From CAYQMF01 sp964418595 (GTDB lineage: Bacteria; Planctomycetota; UBA1135; UBA2386): a stretch of 20,747 bases of DNA. The notes beneath the pieces were generated by a model. It searched no databases, was not told the origin of the DNA, and was given only the letters and a program-made list of their open reading frames with translations. Made by a program: the position numbers and the translations under genes. Below, piece by piece: positions 1-10,094 of the stretch. Numbering within the stretch: the first letter of the stretch is position 1; every line of letters starts with the position of its first letter. Location: NCBI GenBank assembly GCA_964418595.1, contig CAYQMF010000123.1, positions 1-20,747 of the forward strand, read 5' to 3'.

Positions 1-76
1 GCAACCCGAAGCCGAGCACGAAGCCGCCGACGACGAGCACGAGGATGCGCAGTTCCTTCTGGTCACGGACGAGCAT
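1..76 (-). CDS. N-terminus of an unidentified membrane-anchored protein (partial)
   Basis: An ATG at 76-74 on the minus strand opens a frame that runs off the window edge after 25 codons. The visible peptide has a short charged start (MLVRDQKELR) followed by a hydrophobic run (ILVLVVGGFVLGFGL), which fits an uncleaved signal anchor or a signal peptide. It starts 35 bases after the HtrA-type protease stop on the same strand, so the two are probably cotranscribed, with the protease first. In other genomes HtrA genes often sit beside other envelope quality-control genes or HtrA paralogues, but too little is visible here to assign a family. The reading frame and start are likely; the product is unknown. 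Confidence 0.5.
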   Translation of the reverse strand, partial: MLVRDQKELRILVLVVGGFVLGFGL

Positions 77-111
77 GGGGGTCTCAGCGCACGAACCTCG
101 GCGGGCGAACC

Positions 112-1551
112 TCAGCGGACGGGAAGAGAGCCCTCGAGGACGCCTTCGCCCTCGCGCAGCACCGTGATGCGCAGTTCGCCTCCGGCGGCCGCGCGCAAGG
201 TGTTGGCGAGACTGTCGAGGCTCTCGAACGGCCGGCGCGCGAAGCGTCCATACATCGTGCGCTCCGCGTAGTAGAGGAGCACGTCCCCCGGCTTGAGTCC
301 GAGTTCGGCGGCAGGCCCACCGGCGACCACGCTGTTCACGCGCAAGGTGCGCGTCAAGCGGTACGAGCGTGACAGCCCGTCGGAGAACGCCTCGCTCGCG
401 CGCCGCAACAGGGCGCGATCCTCGGTGATCTCGTCGAGAGTCGCGCCGATCGCGCGGTGGGTGATCCCGGCAGCCCGCGGCAGCGGCACGGTGTCGGCCT
501 TGATCTCGCGACCGTTCCGCTCGACGGCGAGCGCGAAGGGCGTGCCCGACCGCGCACCGAGGAGAGCGCGCGCGTAGTCGACGCTGCTCTTGATCGGACG
601 CCCGCCGGCGGCGACGAGACGGTCACCGCGGCGGAGGCCGGCGCGGGCCGCGGGTCCGTCCTGCTCGACGTCCGAGACGGTGAGGGAGCCCGCGGTCTCG
701 GCGACGCCGAGCCCGAGCCACAGGCTGTAACTCGCGGAGCCGACGAGCAGCTCCTGGAACACCCGGTGCACGCGGTTGACCGGGATCGCGAAGCCGATGT
801 TCTCGGCGTTGGCCATCATCGCGTTGTTGATCCCGATCAGCCGGCCCGTGATGTCGAAGAGGCCACCACCGCTGTTGCCTTGGTTGATGGCCGCGTCTGT
901 CTGCAGGAGCCCATGGAAGTCGAGGAAGCTGCCGTCGGGCGTGCGGGCCTTGATGCTGCGGTCGGTGGCCGACAGCACGCCGGTGGTCACGGTGTTCGCG
1001 TGGCCCTGCGGGTTGCCGATGCCGATCAGGGTCTCGCCGATCATGAGGGAGTCCGAGTCGCCGAGCGCCGCAGCCTTGACCTCTTCACCCGCCGGCAACT
1101 CGAGCTGGAGCAGGGCGAGGTCGTTGTCGCGCGACAGGTTGAGCAGCCGCGCGGCAAGGCTGCGGCCGTCGGTCAGGCGCGCCTGGATCGCCTGCGTCTC
1201 CGGCTGCGCGGCGGCGAGGGCGATGACGTGCCAGTTGGTGATGACGAGTCCGGTCGGGTCCACGATGACCCCCGAACCCTGCCCCTGCAGGTTCGTGCCG
1301 CGCAGCGCCGCCTCGCGATCGTCGCGGGTGAGGATGTAGATGCTCGCCACGGAGTCGCGCGCACGCCGCACGGCCTTGACGACCGGCGTCACCCGTTCGT
1401 TGAGATCGGCCTCGTCGACTGGCTGGGTGACGTCGGTGGGGGGGGCGAGGCGCGTGCGCGTCGGAGTCTGGGCACCGGCGGTGCATGTGGCGAGCAGGAT
1501 CGAGAGCCCGATGACCGGGGCGTGGAAGGGGGGCGTGTGCGTCAGGGTCAT
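112..1551 (-). CDS. HtrA/Deg-family periplasmic serine protease with two PDZ domains
   Basis: This 479-residue protein is a trypsin-fold serine protease of the HtrA/DegP/DegQ type, which degrades or refolds damaged proteins in the envelope. A hydrophobic export signal lies at residues 11-27, and cleavage is likely near AGA-Q at 27/28. Cys23 is preceded by LAT, a poor lipobox. The catalytic triad is complete: His108 in TNWHV, Asp144 in DNDLALL and Ser227 in GNSGGGLF. Two PDZ-like domains follow, with GPAARAGLRRGD near 300 and GGPAAELGLKPGD near 420. The frame stays open far upstream, but the extension is Arg-rich shadow sequence, so I chose the ATG that places the signal peptide at the N-terminus. 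No clear Shine-Dalgarno is seen. It diverges from the M28 peptidase across 132 bases in which I see no convincing promoter, and it is followed by the partial gene at 76-1. Confidence 0.93.
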   Translation of the reverse strand: MTLTHTPPFHAPVIGLSILLATCTAGAQTPTRTRLAPPTDVTQPVDEADLNERVTPVVKAVRRARDSVASIYILTRDDREAALRGTNLQGQGSGVIVDPTGLVITNWHVIALAAAQPETQAIQARLTDGRSLAARLLNLSRDNDLALLQLELPAGEEVKAAALGDSDSLMIGETLIGIGNPQGHANTVTTGVLSATDRSIKARTPDGSFLDFHGLLQTDAAINQGNSGGGLFDITGRLIGINNAMMANAENIGFAIPVNRVHRVFQELLVGSASYSLWLGLGVAETAGSLTVSDVEQDGPAARAGLRRGDRLVAAGGRPIKSSVDYARALLGARSGTPFALAVERNGREIKADTVPLPRAAGITHRAIGATLDEITEDRALLRRASEAFSDGLSRSYRLTRTLRVNSVVAGGPAAELGLKPGDVLLYYAERTMYGRFARRPFESLDSLANTLRAAAGGELRITVLREGEGVLEGSLPVR

Positions 1552-1683
1552 GATTCGCGTGCCGTGGTGCGGGATCGGCGGGCCACCCGACGGTTGGCCG
1601 GGAGGGATGCTCCGACGCCGGGAAGATACCGGCCCCGCGCCGCACGCTTGCGACCCGAAGGCGAGCCGCGCAACATCCTTGGC

Positions 1684-3297
1684 ATGACGCTCTTGACGTT
1701 GCTCGTTGCCGCGGTGATGGCGCAGGATCCGCTTGCGGGCCTCGCCGCCGCGGAAGCCCAGATCACGCCGGCCGGGTTCGCGGGTCACGTGCGCTTCCTC
1801 GCCCACGACCTGCTCGAGGGTCGGGGCGTCGGGTCGCGCGCTGACGACCTCACCCGTCTCTACCTGGCCACGCAGTTCGAGGGTCTGGGCATGCAGCCCG
1901 GAATGGGTGGCGCGTTCGAGCAGGCTGTGCCGATCATCGGCATCACGTCGACGGTGACGACTCCGCTCCGCGTGCGGGGCCGGGATGGCGCGGTCGCGAG
2001 CTTCGAGGGGCCGAACGACTTCACGGCGCGCGCGGGTCGACCCGACACGGACACCGCGTGGCGCGACGCGGAGGTGGTCTTCGTGGGCTACGGCATCACC
2101 GCGCCGGAGGAACACTGGGACGACTTCAAGGGCGTCGACGTGAGGGGCAAGGTGCTGCTCGTCATGAACAACGACCCCGCGCAGGATCCGGACCTGTTCG
2201 CCGGTCGGACGCGGCTCTACTACGGGCGCTGGAGCTACAAGTACGAAGAGGCGGCGCGACGCGGCGCGATCGGCACGCTGATCATCCACACCAACGAGTC
2301 GGCCGGGTACCCCTTCAACGTCATCCAGGCCAAACACGAGCAGGAGGAGTTCCACCTGCCCTTTGCGCCGGACGCGCCGACCCAGCCGCTGGAGGCGTGG
2401 TGCACGGAGGACGCTGCGCGGAGCATGGCCCGGATGGGTGGGCACGATCTCGACGTGCTGCGCGCGGCGGCGGAGCGCCGGGACTTCACGCCCGTGGCAC
2501 TGGGAGTGCACGTCGATCTCGCCACCCACAACGCGGTGCGCGAGGTGCGGTCGGCGAACGTCGTCGCAGTGCTGCCGGGAAGCGATCCGGTCCTCGCCGA
2601 CCAGGCGGTGCTCGTGACCGCACACTTCGATCACCTGGGCCTCGGTCCGGACCGGCGCGGGGATCGGATCTACAACGGCGCCGTCGACAACGCGTCGGGC
2701 ACGGCTGCCCTGCTGCTCATGGCGCGCGCGTGCGCGTCTCTGCCGGTGGCACCACGGCGTTCGATCTGGTTCGCGGCGGTCACCGCGGAGGAGTCGGGGC
2801 TGCTCGGGTCCCAGTGGCTGGCCCGCAACCTCCCGGTGCCGACCCGTCAGGTCGTCGCGAACGTGAACATCGACGGCATCAACATCTGGGGTGCCACCAC
2901 CGACATCGAGATGATCGGTCACGGCAAGAACTCGCTCACCGCCCTGGCCGAAGAGGTGGCAGCGCGGCGGGGCCGGACGGTCCGACCGAACCAGGAACCG
3001 GACAAGGGTCTGTTCTATCGCTCCGACCACTTCTCGTTCGCCAAGGTCGGGATCCCGGCGGCCTACTTCAAGGCCGGGTCGGACTTCGTGGAGAAGGGCG
3101 AGGCGCGGCGGCGGATCAAGGCCATGTACGTCAATACGTACTACCACCAGCCGACCGACGAGTTCGAGTCGTCGCGCTGGCAGATGGACGGGGCGGTCGC
3201 CGACATGCACCTCCTCCTCGAGTGCCTGCTGCGCGTCGCCGGCGACAACGCCACCCCGACGTGGACCCCGGGCGACGAGTTCGAGAAACTGCGCTGA
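1684..3297 (+). CDS. Secreted M28-family zinc aminopeptidase with PA-type insert
   Basis: This 537-residue exported metallopeptidase removes N-terminal amino acids from peptides, probably in the periplasm. It begins with a short signal peptide (MTLLTLLVAAVMA, cleavage before QDP). A PA-like segment follows at about 130-230, with the typical VRGKVLLVMNND. The di-zinc M28 catalytic domain is complete: His314 and Asp316 in AHFDHLG, bridging Asp335 in VDNASG, catalytic Glu369 and zinc ligand Glu370 in TAEESG, Asp397 in NIDG, and His488 in YYHQPTDEF. The chosen ATG is the one that puts the signal peptide first; the same frame is open for about 1.2 kb upstream, but that part is antisense to the protease gene. 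The gene stands alone, with gcvP starting 73 bases downstream behind its own promoter-like sequence. The family is certain; substrate preference cannot be told. Confidence 0.93.
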   Translation: MTLLTLLVAAVMAQDPLAGLAAAEAQITPAGFAGHVRFLAHDLLEGRGVGSRADDLTRLYLATQFEGLGMQPGMGGAFEQAVPIIGITSTVTTPLRVRGRDGAVASFEGPNDFTARAGRPDTDTAWRDAEVVFVGYGITAPEEHWDDFKGVDVRGKVLLVMNNDPAQDPDLFAGRTRLYYGRWSYKYEEAARRGAIGTLIIHTNESAGYPFNVIQAKHEQEEFHLPFAPDAPTQPLEAWCTEDAARSMARMGGHDLDVLRAAAERRDFTPVALGVHVDLATHNAVREVRSANVVAVLPGSDPVLADQAVLVTAHFDHLGLGPDRRGDRIYNGAVDNASGTAALLLMARACASLPVAPRRSIWFAAVTAEESGLLGSQWLARNLPVPTRQVVANVNIDGINIWGATTDIEMIGHGKNSLTALAEEVAARRGRTVRPNQEPDKGLFYRSDHFSFAKVGIPAAYFKAGSDFVEKGEARRRIKAMYVNTYYHQPTDEFESSRWQMDGAVADMHLLLECLLRVAGDNATPTWTPGDEFEKLR

Positions 3298-3315
3298 GGC
3301 CGTACCCCGTCGCCG

Positions 3316-3343
3316 TTGAGCCGCCGCCGCGGGTTCCTATAAC
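3316..3343 (+). promoter_or_regulatory. Sigma70-like promoter for gcvP
   Basis: TTGAGC at 3316-3321 and TATAAC at 3338-3343 are separated by 16 bases. This is the only AT-rich element in the 73-base gap between the M28 gene and gcvP. Transcription would start near 3350, about 20 bases before the gcvP ATG. No glycine-riboswitch-like structure fits in the short leader. This is a consensus match only, with no direct evidence of activity. Confidence 0.45.
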
Positions 3344-3370
3344 CTGCGCTCCCTGATCCCGCCCTCCAGC

Positions 3371-6128
<2,758 letters not shown>

Positions 6129-6938
6129 TCACGCGGGCCAGACGCGCGGATTGAGCGGCGACGCCACCGCGTCGTCCGGCCGCAGCCCCGGCAGCCAGGT
6201 GGCGAGGTCGTTGCGCTGGCCGTCGTTGCACGGCTCAGTGACCCGAGCTCCATCGGCCACGAAGATGACGGTCATGACATCACGGTCGCGGTGGGTGCGG
6301 TTTGGGTCCGCCCCGTGCAGCGTCCACGCGAGATGGAAGGACGCGTCGCCCGCAGCCATCGCTCCGGTGCGCACGACCTCGTAGCCCCGCGCGCGGACGA
6401 GTTCGTCCAGCGCGAGCTCGGCGCCGGCCGAGATCGGCTGGTCGGTGAGCGCGCCGGCCGTGTGCGTGCCCCGCGCGAAGCGGAGCTGGCCCATGCCGGC
6501 GTCGACGTCGACCAGGGGCATCCACATGGTGAGCAGCCCACCGTCGATCGGCCAATAGTGCTTGTCCTGATGCCACGGCGTGGGGCCGCCGCCGGCGCGT
6601 TTGAACAGCGCCTGGTCGTGGTAGATGCGCACGGCATCGGTGCGCAGGAGGGCGGCGGCGACCCGGGCGAAGCGCGGCGCGAGGCTGAACGCCGCGGCGT
6701 CGGCGCTGCTGCGCCAGAGGTTCGTGTGCTGCCGGAACGCGCGCGCGTAGACCTCGCCTTCGGCGTCGGTGGGGATGAGCGCGGGCGTCGCGCGTGCCGC
6801 GGCATGCAGCACGGGTCGGAAGGCCTCGACCTCGGGCGTGGTGCACAGGTCGCGCAGCGTGACGTGGCCGTGTGTCCACAGGGCGTCGACTGCCACTGGC
6901 TGGGGTATGAAGTCGGCGTTCAGTCGGGGGAGCGACAT
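6129..6938 (-). CDS. Phytanoyl-CoA dioxygenase (PhyH) family non-haem iron oxygenase
   Basis: This 269-residue cytoplasmic protein belongs to the Fe(II)/2-oxoglutarate-dependent PhyH family, which hydroxylates diverse small substrates. The iron triad is visible: His123 and Asp125 in WHQDKHYW, and His208 in WTLHGADPNRT. Arg214 or Arg218 just after the distal His is the likely 2-oxoglutarate anchor (pattern HGAxPNRTxxxR). TMWMPLVDVDAGMGQLRFARGTHT is the usual core strand and loop, here at 137-160. The ATG at 6938 gives a family-typical length; the frame is open further upstream without homology. Its stop at 6131-6129 directly abuts the gcvP stop at 6128, so the two genes converge with no spacer. 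The small membrane-protein gene lies 53 bases upstream on the same strand. Substrate unknown. Confidence 0.88.
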   Translation of the reverse strand: MSLPRLNADFIPQPVAVDALWTHGHVTLRDLCTTPEVEAFRPVLHAAARATPALIPTDAEGEVYARAFRQHTNLWRSSADAAAFSLAPRFARVAAALLRTDAVRIYHDQALFKRAGGGPTPWHQDKHYWPIDGGLLTMWMPLVDVDAGMGQLRFARGTHTAGALTDQPISAGAELALDELVRARGYEVVRTGAMAAGDASFHLAWTLHGADPNRTHRDRDVMTVIFVADGARVTEPCNDGQRNDLATWLPGLRPDDAVASPLNPRVWPA

Positions 6939-6991
6939 GGGGCTGGTGGTGCGTCGGGGCCCGGGCTTCGCGTCGCGCCAGTGGGCGCCGA

Positions 6992-7213
6992 TCAGAAGGG
7001 GAGCGAGCCGGTCGGTGCGCTGTGCGTGCCGGCGAGCCGCGCGCGCTCTTCCTGGGTCTGGAACCAGCGCGGCTTGGCGCGGCCGGTGACCATGAGGTAG
7101 ACCGCGCGCAGGCCGACCCACGGCACGTACAGGCACACGATCACCGCGGCGGAGGCCGGCAGGATGACCGCCATGAGGGCGGCGAAGACGATCCAGCTGA
7201 GAAGGCGTGCCAC
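6992..7213 (-). CDS. Small membrane protein of unknown function, 73 residues
   Basis: A GTG at 7213-7211 opens a 73-residue protein with one long hydrophobic stretch at about 3-36 (LLSWIVFAALMAVILPASAAVIVCLYVPWVG), long enough for one helix or a tight hairpin of two. It is followed by a basic cytoplasmic-looking tail (TGRAKPRWFQTQEERARL). The hydrophobic core and the end of coding in front of the PhyH gene (53-base gap) support a real gene and a possible two-gene operon. A TATACT sequence on the minus strand at 7237-7232 lies only about 19 bases upstream of the GTG, so the message would have a very short leader. The start could be placed elsewhere; there is no ATG near. I do not recognise a family. 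Confidence 0.6.
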   Translation of the reverse strand: MARLLSWIVFAALMAVILPASAAVIVCLYVPWVGLRAVYLMVTGRAKPRWFQTQEERARLAGTHSAPTGSLPF

Positions 7214-7283
7214 GACGGAAGGAAGCGCAGGAGTATAGTCGGCGCGCGAGGACCCCGACCGCAACCCTTCTCGCACCGAGCCG
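7214..7283. promoter_or_regulatory. Divergent promoter region between the small membrane protein and the DJ-1-like gene
   Basis: The 70-base gap holds one AT-rich spot, AGTATAGT at 7232-7239. It reads as TATAGT (7234-7239) toward the DJ-1-like gene and as TATACT (7237-7232) toward the membrane-protein gene. Both resemble a -10 element. I find no good -35 hexamer at the usual spacing on either strand, so the call rests on position and the -10 match alone. Confidence 0.3.
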
Positions 7284-7862
7284 ATGCCAACGCCCCGCGC
7301 CCTCGTCTTCCTGGCCCAAGGCGCCGAAGAGATGGAGGTGACCATCGTGGTCGACGTGCTGCGGCGGGCCGGCGTGGAGGTCGTGCTGGCGGGCATCGAT
7401 GGCCCGGGCCCGGTGCGGTGCAGCCGGGGCGTCGTGCTGGTGCCCGATGCGGCGTTGGCGGCGTGCGCCGGGGAGGACTTCGACGCGATCGTGCTGCCGG
7501 GGGGCGCCGAAGGTGCGCGTCGGCTCGCGGAGTCGGCAACGGTGGGCACGTTGGCTCGCGCCCAGGTGGCGGCCGGCCGGGTGCTTGCGGCGATCTGTGC
7601 GGCGCCGGGTGGGTTCGCCGCGCTGGGGGTGGGGGCCGGGGCCTCGGTGACCTGTCACCCCTCCGTGCGCGCCGCGGTCGCGGCGCACGGACGGCACGTG
7701 GACGCGCGAGTCGTGCAGGACGGCGTGATCGTCACGAGCCAGGGGCCGGGGACGGCGTTCGAGTTCGCGCTCGCCGTGGCGGCGAGGCTCGTGCCCGTGG
7801 CTGCGGTCTTGGCGTTGGCGGGACCGATGCTGCTCGCCGCGGGCAGCACCCTGCCGGAGTGA
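7284..7862 (+). CDS. DJ-1/PfpI superfamily protein (DJ-1/YajL/ThiJ type)
   Basis: This 192-residue cytoplasmic protein belongs to the DJ-1 branch, whose members carry a reactive cysteine and are tied to oxidative and carbonyl stress. Their exact enzymatic role (glyoxalase, deglycase, or hydrolase of reactive glycolytic anhydrides) is disputed. The key residues match human DJ-1 almost position for position: Glu18 in GAEEMEV, nucleophile-elbow Cys105 in AAICAAPGG (DJ-1 Cys106), His125 in TCHPS (DJ-1 His126), and Cys46 in RCSRGV. TSQGPGTAFEFALA is the conserved late motif. The C-terminal 30 residues are more hydrophobic than in DJ-1 but have the expected length. The ATG has no strong ribosome site. 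It is monocistronic: a minus-strand tRNA follows 34 bases after its stop. Confidence 0.92.
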   Translation: MPTPRALVFLAQGAEEMEVTIVVDVLRRAGVEVVLAGIDGPGPVRCSRGVVLVPDAALAACAGEDFDAIVLPGGAEGARRLAESATVGTLARAQVAAGRVLAAICAAPGGFAALGVGAGASVTCHPSVRAAVAAHGRHVDARVVQDGVIVTSQGPGTAFEFALAVAARLVPVAAVLALAGPMLLAAGSTLPE

Positions 7863-7896
7863 CGATCCCCGCGCGAGGTCAGGGAACGACGGGGAA

Positions 7897-7970
7897 TGGA
7901 GGTGGTGGGCGGAATCGAACCGCCGTGGACGGATTTGCAATCCGTTGCCTGACCACTTGGCTACACCACC
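7897..7970 (-). tRNA. tRNA-Cys (anticodon GCA)
   Basis: A complete cloverleaf reads on the minus strand. The acceptor stem GGTGGTG (7970-7964) pairs perfectly with CACCACC. There is a D arm with GCC/GGC, an anticodon stem ACGGA/TCCGT with loop TTGCAAA giving anticodon GCA, and a T arm GGCGG TTCGATT CCGCC. The discriminator base is U73, the identity base for cysteine tRNA, and the 3' CCA is encoded (7899-7897). It lies between the DJ-1-like gene and the NIL-domain gene, on the opposite strand to both. Confidence 0.97.
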
Positions 7971-7989
7971 GCGCGATCAGTCGCGGCGG

Positions 7990-8018
7990 ACCGTAGGGAA
8001 TGCGACCGGTGCGTGCAA
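7990..8018 (-). promoter_or_regulatory. Possible promoter for tRNA-Cys
   Basis: On the minus strand TTGCAC (8018-8013) and TACGGT (7995-7990) are separated by 17 bases. Transcription would start near 7983, about 13 bases before the tRNA 5' end. The -35 is good and the -10 is weak (three of six consensus bases). Position supports it, but in this GC-rich sequence the match is tentative. Confidence 0.35.
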
Positions 8019-8110
8019 GAGGGTGGCCGGAGCCTTGGCGACCCGGGTTTTCACTTTCCTCGCCCGACCCTACCGGCGATCTTCCCTACGCTCGCCCTCC
8101 CTCGCCCGCG

Positions 8111-8353
8111 ATGCCCAAGAAGCACATCCACTTCGAGTTCAACCAGGAACTGGTCAAGGAACCGCTGCTCTACCAGCTCAACCGGAAGTTCGACGTCGTC
8201 GTCAACATCCGCGGTGCGTCCGTCTCGGCGGAGGGTGGGTTCGTGGCGCTGGAACTCGAGGGGGCACAGGAAGAGATCGACAAGGTGCTCGCCTACCTGC
8301 GCAGTCGCAACATCGAGGTCGGCGAGGGGATGCCCAAGGCAGGCGAGCAGTGA
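8111..8353 (+). CDS. NIL-domain protein, 80 residues
   Basis: This is a stand-alone NIL domain, the ferredoxin-like fold found at the C-terminus of the methionine ABC transporter ATPase MetN and in some ferredoxins. In MetN it binds methionine as a regulator. Visible family features are FEFNQELVKEPLLYQLNRKF, a central VVVNIRGASVSAEGGFVALELEG, and the closing helix EEIDKVLAYLRSRNIEVG. The whole protein is the domain, with no transporter or iron-sulphur part. The ATG is the natural start because the domain begins about five residues in. Its TGA overlaps the GTG of the gamma-glutamyltransferase gene (GTGA), so the two are probably translationally coupled. A role in sensing or binding a sulphur amino acid is an inference from family and neighbours. 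Confidence 0.85.
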   Translation: MPKKHIHFEFNQELVKEPLLYQLNRKFDVVVNIRGASVSAEGGFVALELEGAQEEIDKVLAYLRSRNIEVGEGMPKAGEQ

Positions 8354-10059
8354 GTTCGCGCCGAGCGGCCCCTGCGCTCGGGCTCGGACTCCTGCTGCTG
8401 CCGTCGCCGCTCCTCCGCGATCCGGTCTCTGGTCTCGCCAACGATCAGCTGGCGCGTGGCCGTCATGGCGCGGTGGTCACTGCGGAGCCACACGCGACGC
8501 GCGTCGGCCTCGAGGTCCTGCGCGCCGGCGGCAACGCCGTCGATGCGGCGGTCGCGGTGTTCCTGGCCCTCGCCGTGACCCACCCGGGTGCCGGCAACCT
8601 GGGTGGAGGCGGCTTCCTCGTGATCCGGATGGCCGATGGCACGGCCACGACCTTCGACTTCCGCGAGCGAGCGCCGGCCGCGGCGCACCGCGACATGTAC
8701 CTCCGCGCCGACGGCAGCGTCGATCCGGACCGCAGCGTGGTGGGGGCGCTCGCCGCGGCCGTGCCGGGGAGTCCGGCAGGTCTCGTCGCCGCCCTGGCCC
8801 GCTTCGGCAGCAGGCCGCTCGCGGAGCTGGCCGCGCCAGCGATCGCACTCGCTCGCGATGGGTTCGAGGTCTCCCACTTCCTCGCGGCGGACCTGCAGGA
8901 GGCGAAGCCGCTGCTCGGCCGCTTCCCCTCGACGCGGAAGGTCTTCTTCGCGGGAGACGAGCCGCTCGGAGCCGGGACGCGCCTGCGCCAGCCGGATCTC
9001 GCCGCGACGCTCGATCGCTTCGCCCGCGGCGGTCGCGACGGGTTCTACGGTGGAGAAACCGCGGCCCTGATCGCGGCGCAGATGCGACCCGACGGCGGCG
9101 CGATCTCGCTCGCCGATCTGGCCGCGTATGAGGTGAAGGAGCGCCCCGCGCTGCGTGGCACCTACCGCGGCCACGAGATCCTGACGATGGCGCCGCCGTC
9201 GTCGGGCGGGGTCGCGCTCCTGCAGATGTTGAACCTCCTGGAGCCGTACGACCTGGGTTCACTCGGGTTCGCCGGCAGCCGATCGACGCACCTGTTGGTC
9301 GAGGTCATGAAGCGGGCGTATGCGGATCGAGCGCGCTGGCTCGGCGATCCCGAGCACTACGCGGTCCCGCTCGAGGGCCTGGTCTCGAAGGCCTACGCCG
9401 ACGTCCGTCGCGCGGGCATCCGCTCCGACCGCGTGACCCAAACCGAGCCCGGCAAGCCCGACGGGGCACCGGAGAGCGACGACACGACCCACTTCTCGGT
9501 GGTCGATGCGGCGGGCAATGCCGTCGCCTGCACGACCACGATCAACTCGACCTTCGGCAGCGGACTCGTCGTGGAGGGCGCCGGCTTCCTCCTCAACAAC
9601 GAGATGGACGACTTCTCGGCCAAGCCGGGCGTGCCCAACCAGTTTGGCCTGATCGGCGGCACTGCCAACGCGGTCGGACCGGGCAAGCGACCGTTGTCTT
9701 CGATGACCCCGACCATCGTCATCGCGGATGGTCGCGTCCGTCTCGTGCTCGGCAGCCCCGGGGGCGGGCGGATCATCAACACCGTCCTGCAAGTCGTGGT
9801 GAACGTGCTCGACCACGGCATGCCGATCGAGACGGCGGTTGCGGCGCCGCGCGTGCACCATCAGTGGCGTCCCGATGTCGTGCGGTGGGAGCGCAACGCG
9901 CTGGCGCCGGATGTGCGCACAGTCCTGCAGGGCATGGGGCACGTGCTCGCCGACCGACCCCTCGCGATCGGCCGTTGTCAGGCCATCGAGATCGCCATCG
10001 ACGGCACGCGAACGGCGGTTGCGGACCCACGCTCCGGGGGCTCGGCCGCCGCGTACTGA
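8350..10059 (+). CDS. ggt: Gamma-glutamyltransferase (glutathione hydrolase), exported
   Basis: This 569-residue N-terminal-nucleophile hydrolase cleaves the gamma-glutamyl bond of glutathione and related compounds in the periplasm, releasing cysteinyl-glycine. The proenzyme cuts itself before a threonine; here Thr379 in DDTTHFSVV would be the new N-terminus of the small subunit and the nucleophile. Arg105 in DFRERAP matches the glutamate-binding Arg114 of E. coli GGT. NNEMDDFSAKPGVPN, GPGKRPLSSMTPT and LGSPGGGRI are the family's lid, substrate and oxyanion motifs. A signal peptide is visible (SSRRAAPALGLGLLLLPSPLL). The start is the GTG at 8350, overlapping the NIL-gene stop; upstream codons in frame belong to that gene in another phase. 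All key residues are present, so it should be active. Confidence 0.95.
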   Translation: MSSRRAAPALGLGLLLLPSPLLRDPVSGLANDQLARGRHGAVVTAEPHATRVGLEVLRAGGNAVDAAVAVFLALAVTHPGAGNLGGGGFLVIRMADGTATTFDFRERAPAAAHRDMYLRADGSVDPDRSVVGALAAAVPGSPAGLVAALARFGSRPLAELAAPAIALARDGFEVSHFLAADLQEAKPLLGRFPSTRKVFFAGDEPLGAGTRLRQPDLAATLDRFARGGRDGFYGGETAALIAAQMRPDGGAISLADLAAYEVKERPALRGTYRGHEILTMAPPSSGGVALLQMLNLLEPYDLGSLGFAGSRSTHLLVEVMKRAYADRARWLGDPEHYAVPLEGLVSKAYADVRRAGIRSDRVTQTEPGKPDGAPESDDTTHFSVVDAAGNAVACTTTINSTFGSGLVVEGAGFLLNNEMDDFSAKPGVPNQFGLIGGTANAVGPGKRPLSSMTPTIVIADGRVRLVLGSPGGGRIINTVLQVVVNVLDHGMPIETAVAAPRVHHQWRPDVVRWERNALAPDVRTVLQGMGHVLADRPLAIGRCQAIEIAIDGTRTAVADPRSGGSAAAY

Positions 10060-10065
10060 GCGCGC

Positions 10066-10083
10066 TCGCCCGCGCGCGGGCGA
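10066..10083. terminator. Palindromic hairpin between convergent genes
   Basis: A perfect 18-base palindrome, TCGCCCGCG then CGCGGGCGA, fills most of the 35-base gap between the ggt stop (10059) and the stop of the leftward zinc-ribbon gene (10095). It folds into a 7-base-pair GC stem with a 4-base loop. No T-run follows on either strand, so it would be a non-canonical or bidirectional terminator. The convergent location supports this. Confidence 0.5.
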
Positions 10084-10094
10084 CGCTGCTCGCG

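Noticed and set aside
457..1683. Open plus-strand frame upstream of the M28 peptidase start
   Set aside because: It lies antisense to the protease gene and has shadow-like composition; the signal peptide at 1684 marks the true start.
1552..3210. Open minus-strand frame that would add about 550 residues to the front of the HtrA-type protease
   Set aside because: It is antisense to the M28 gene, is Arg/His-rich without domains, and would bury the signal peptide inside the protein.
3298..3370. Glycine riboswitch before gcvP
   Set aside because: The 73-base gap is too short after the likely transcription start and shows no riboswitch-like conserved core.
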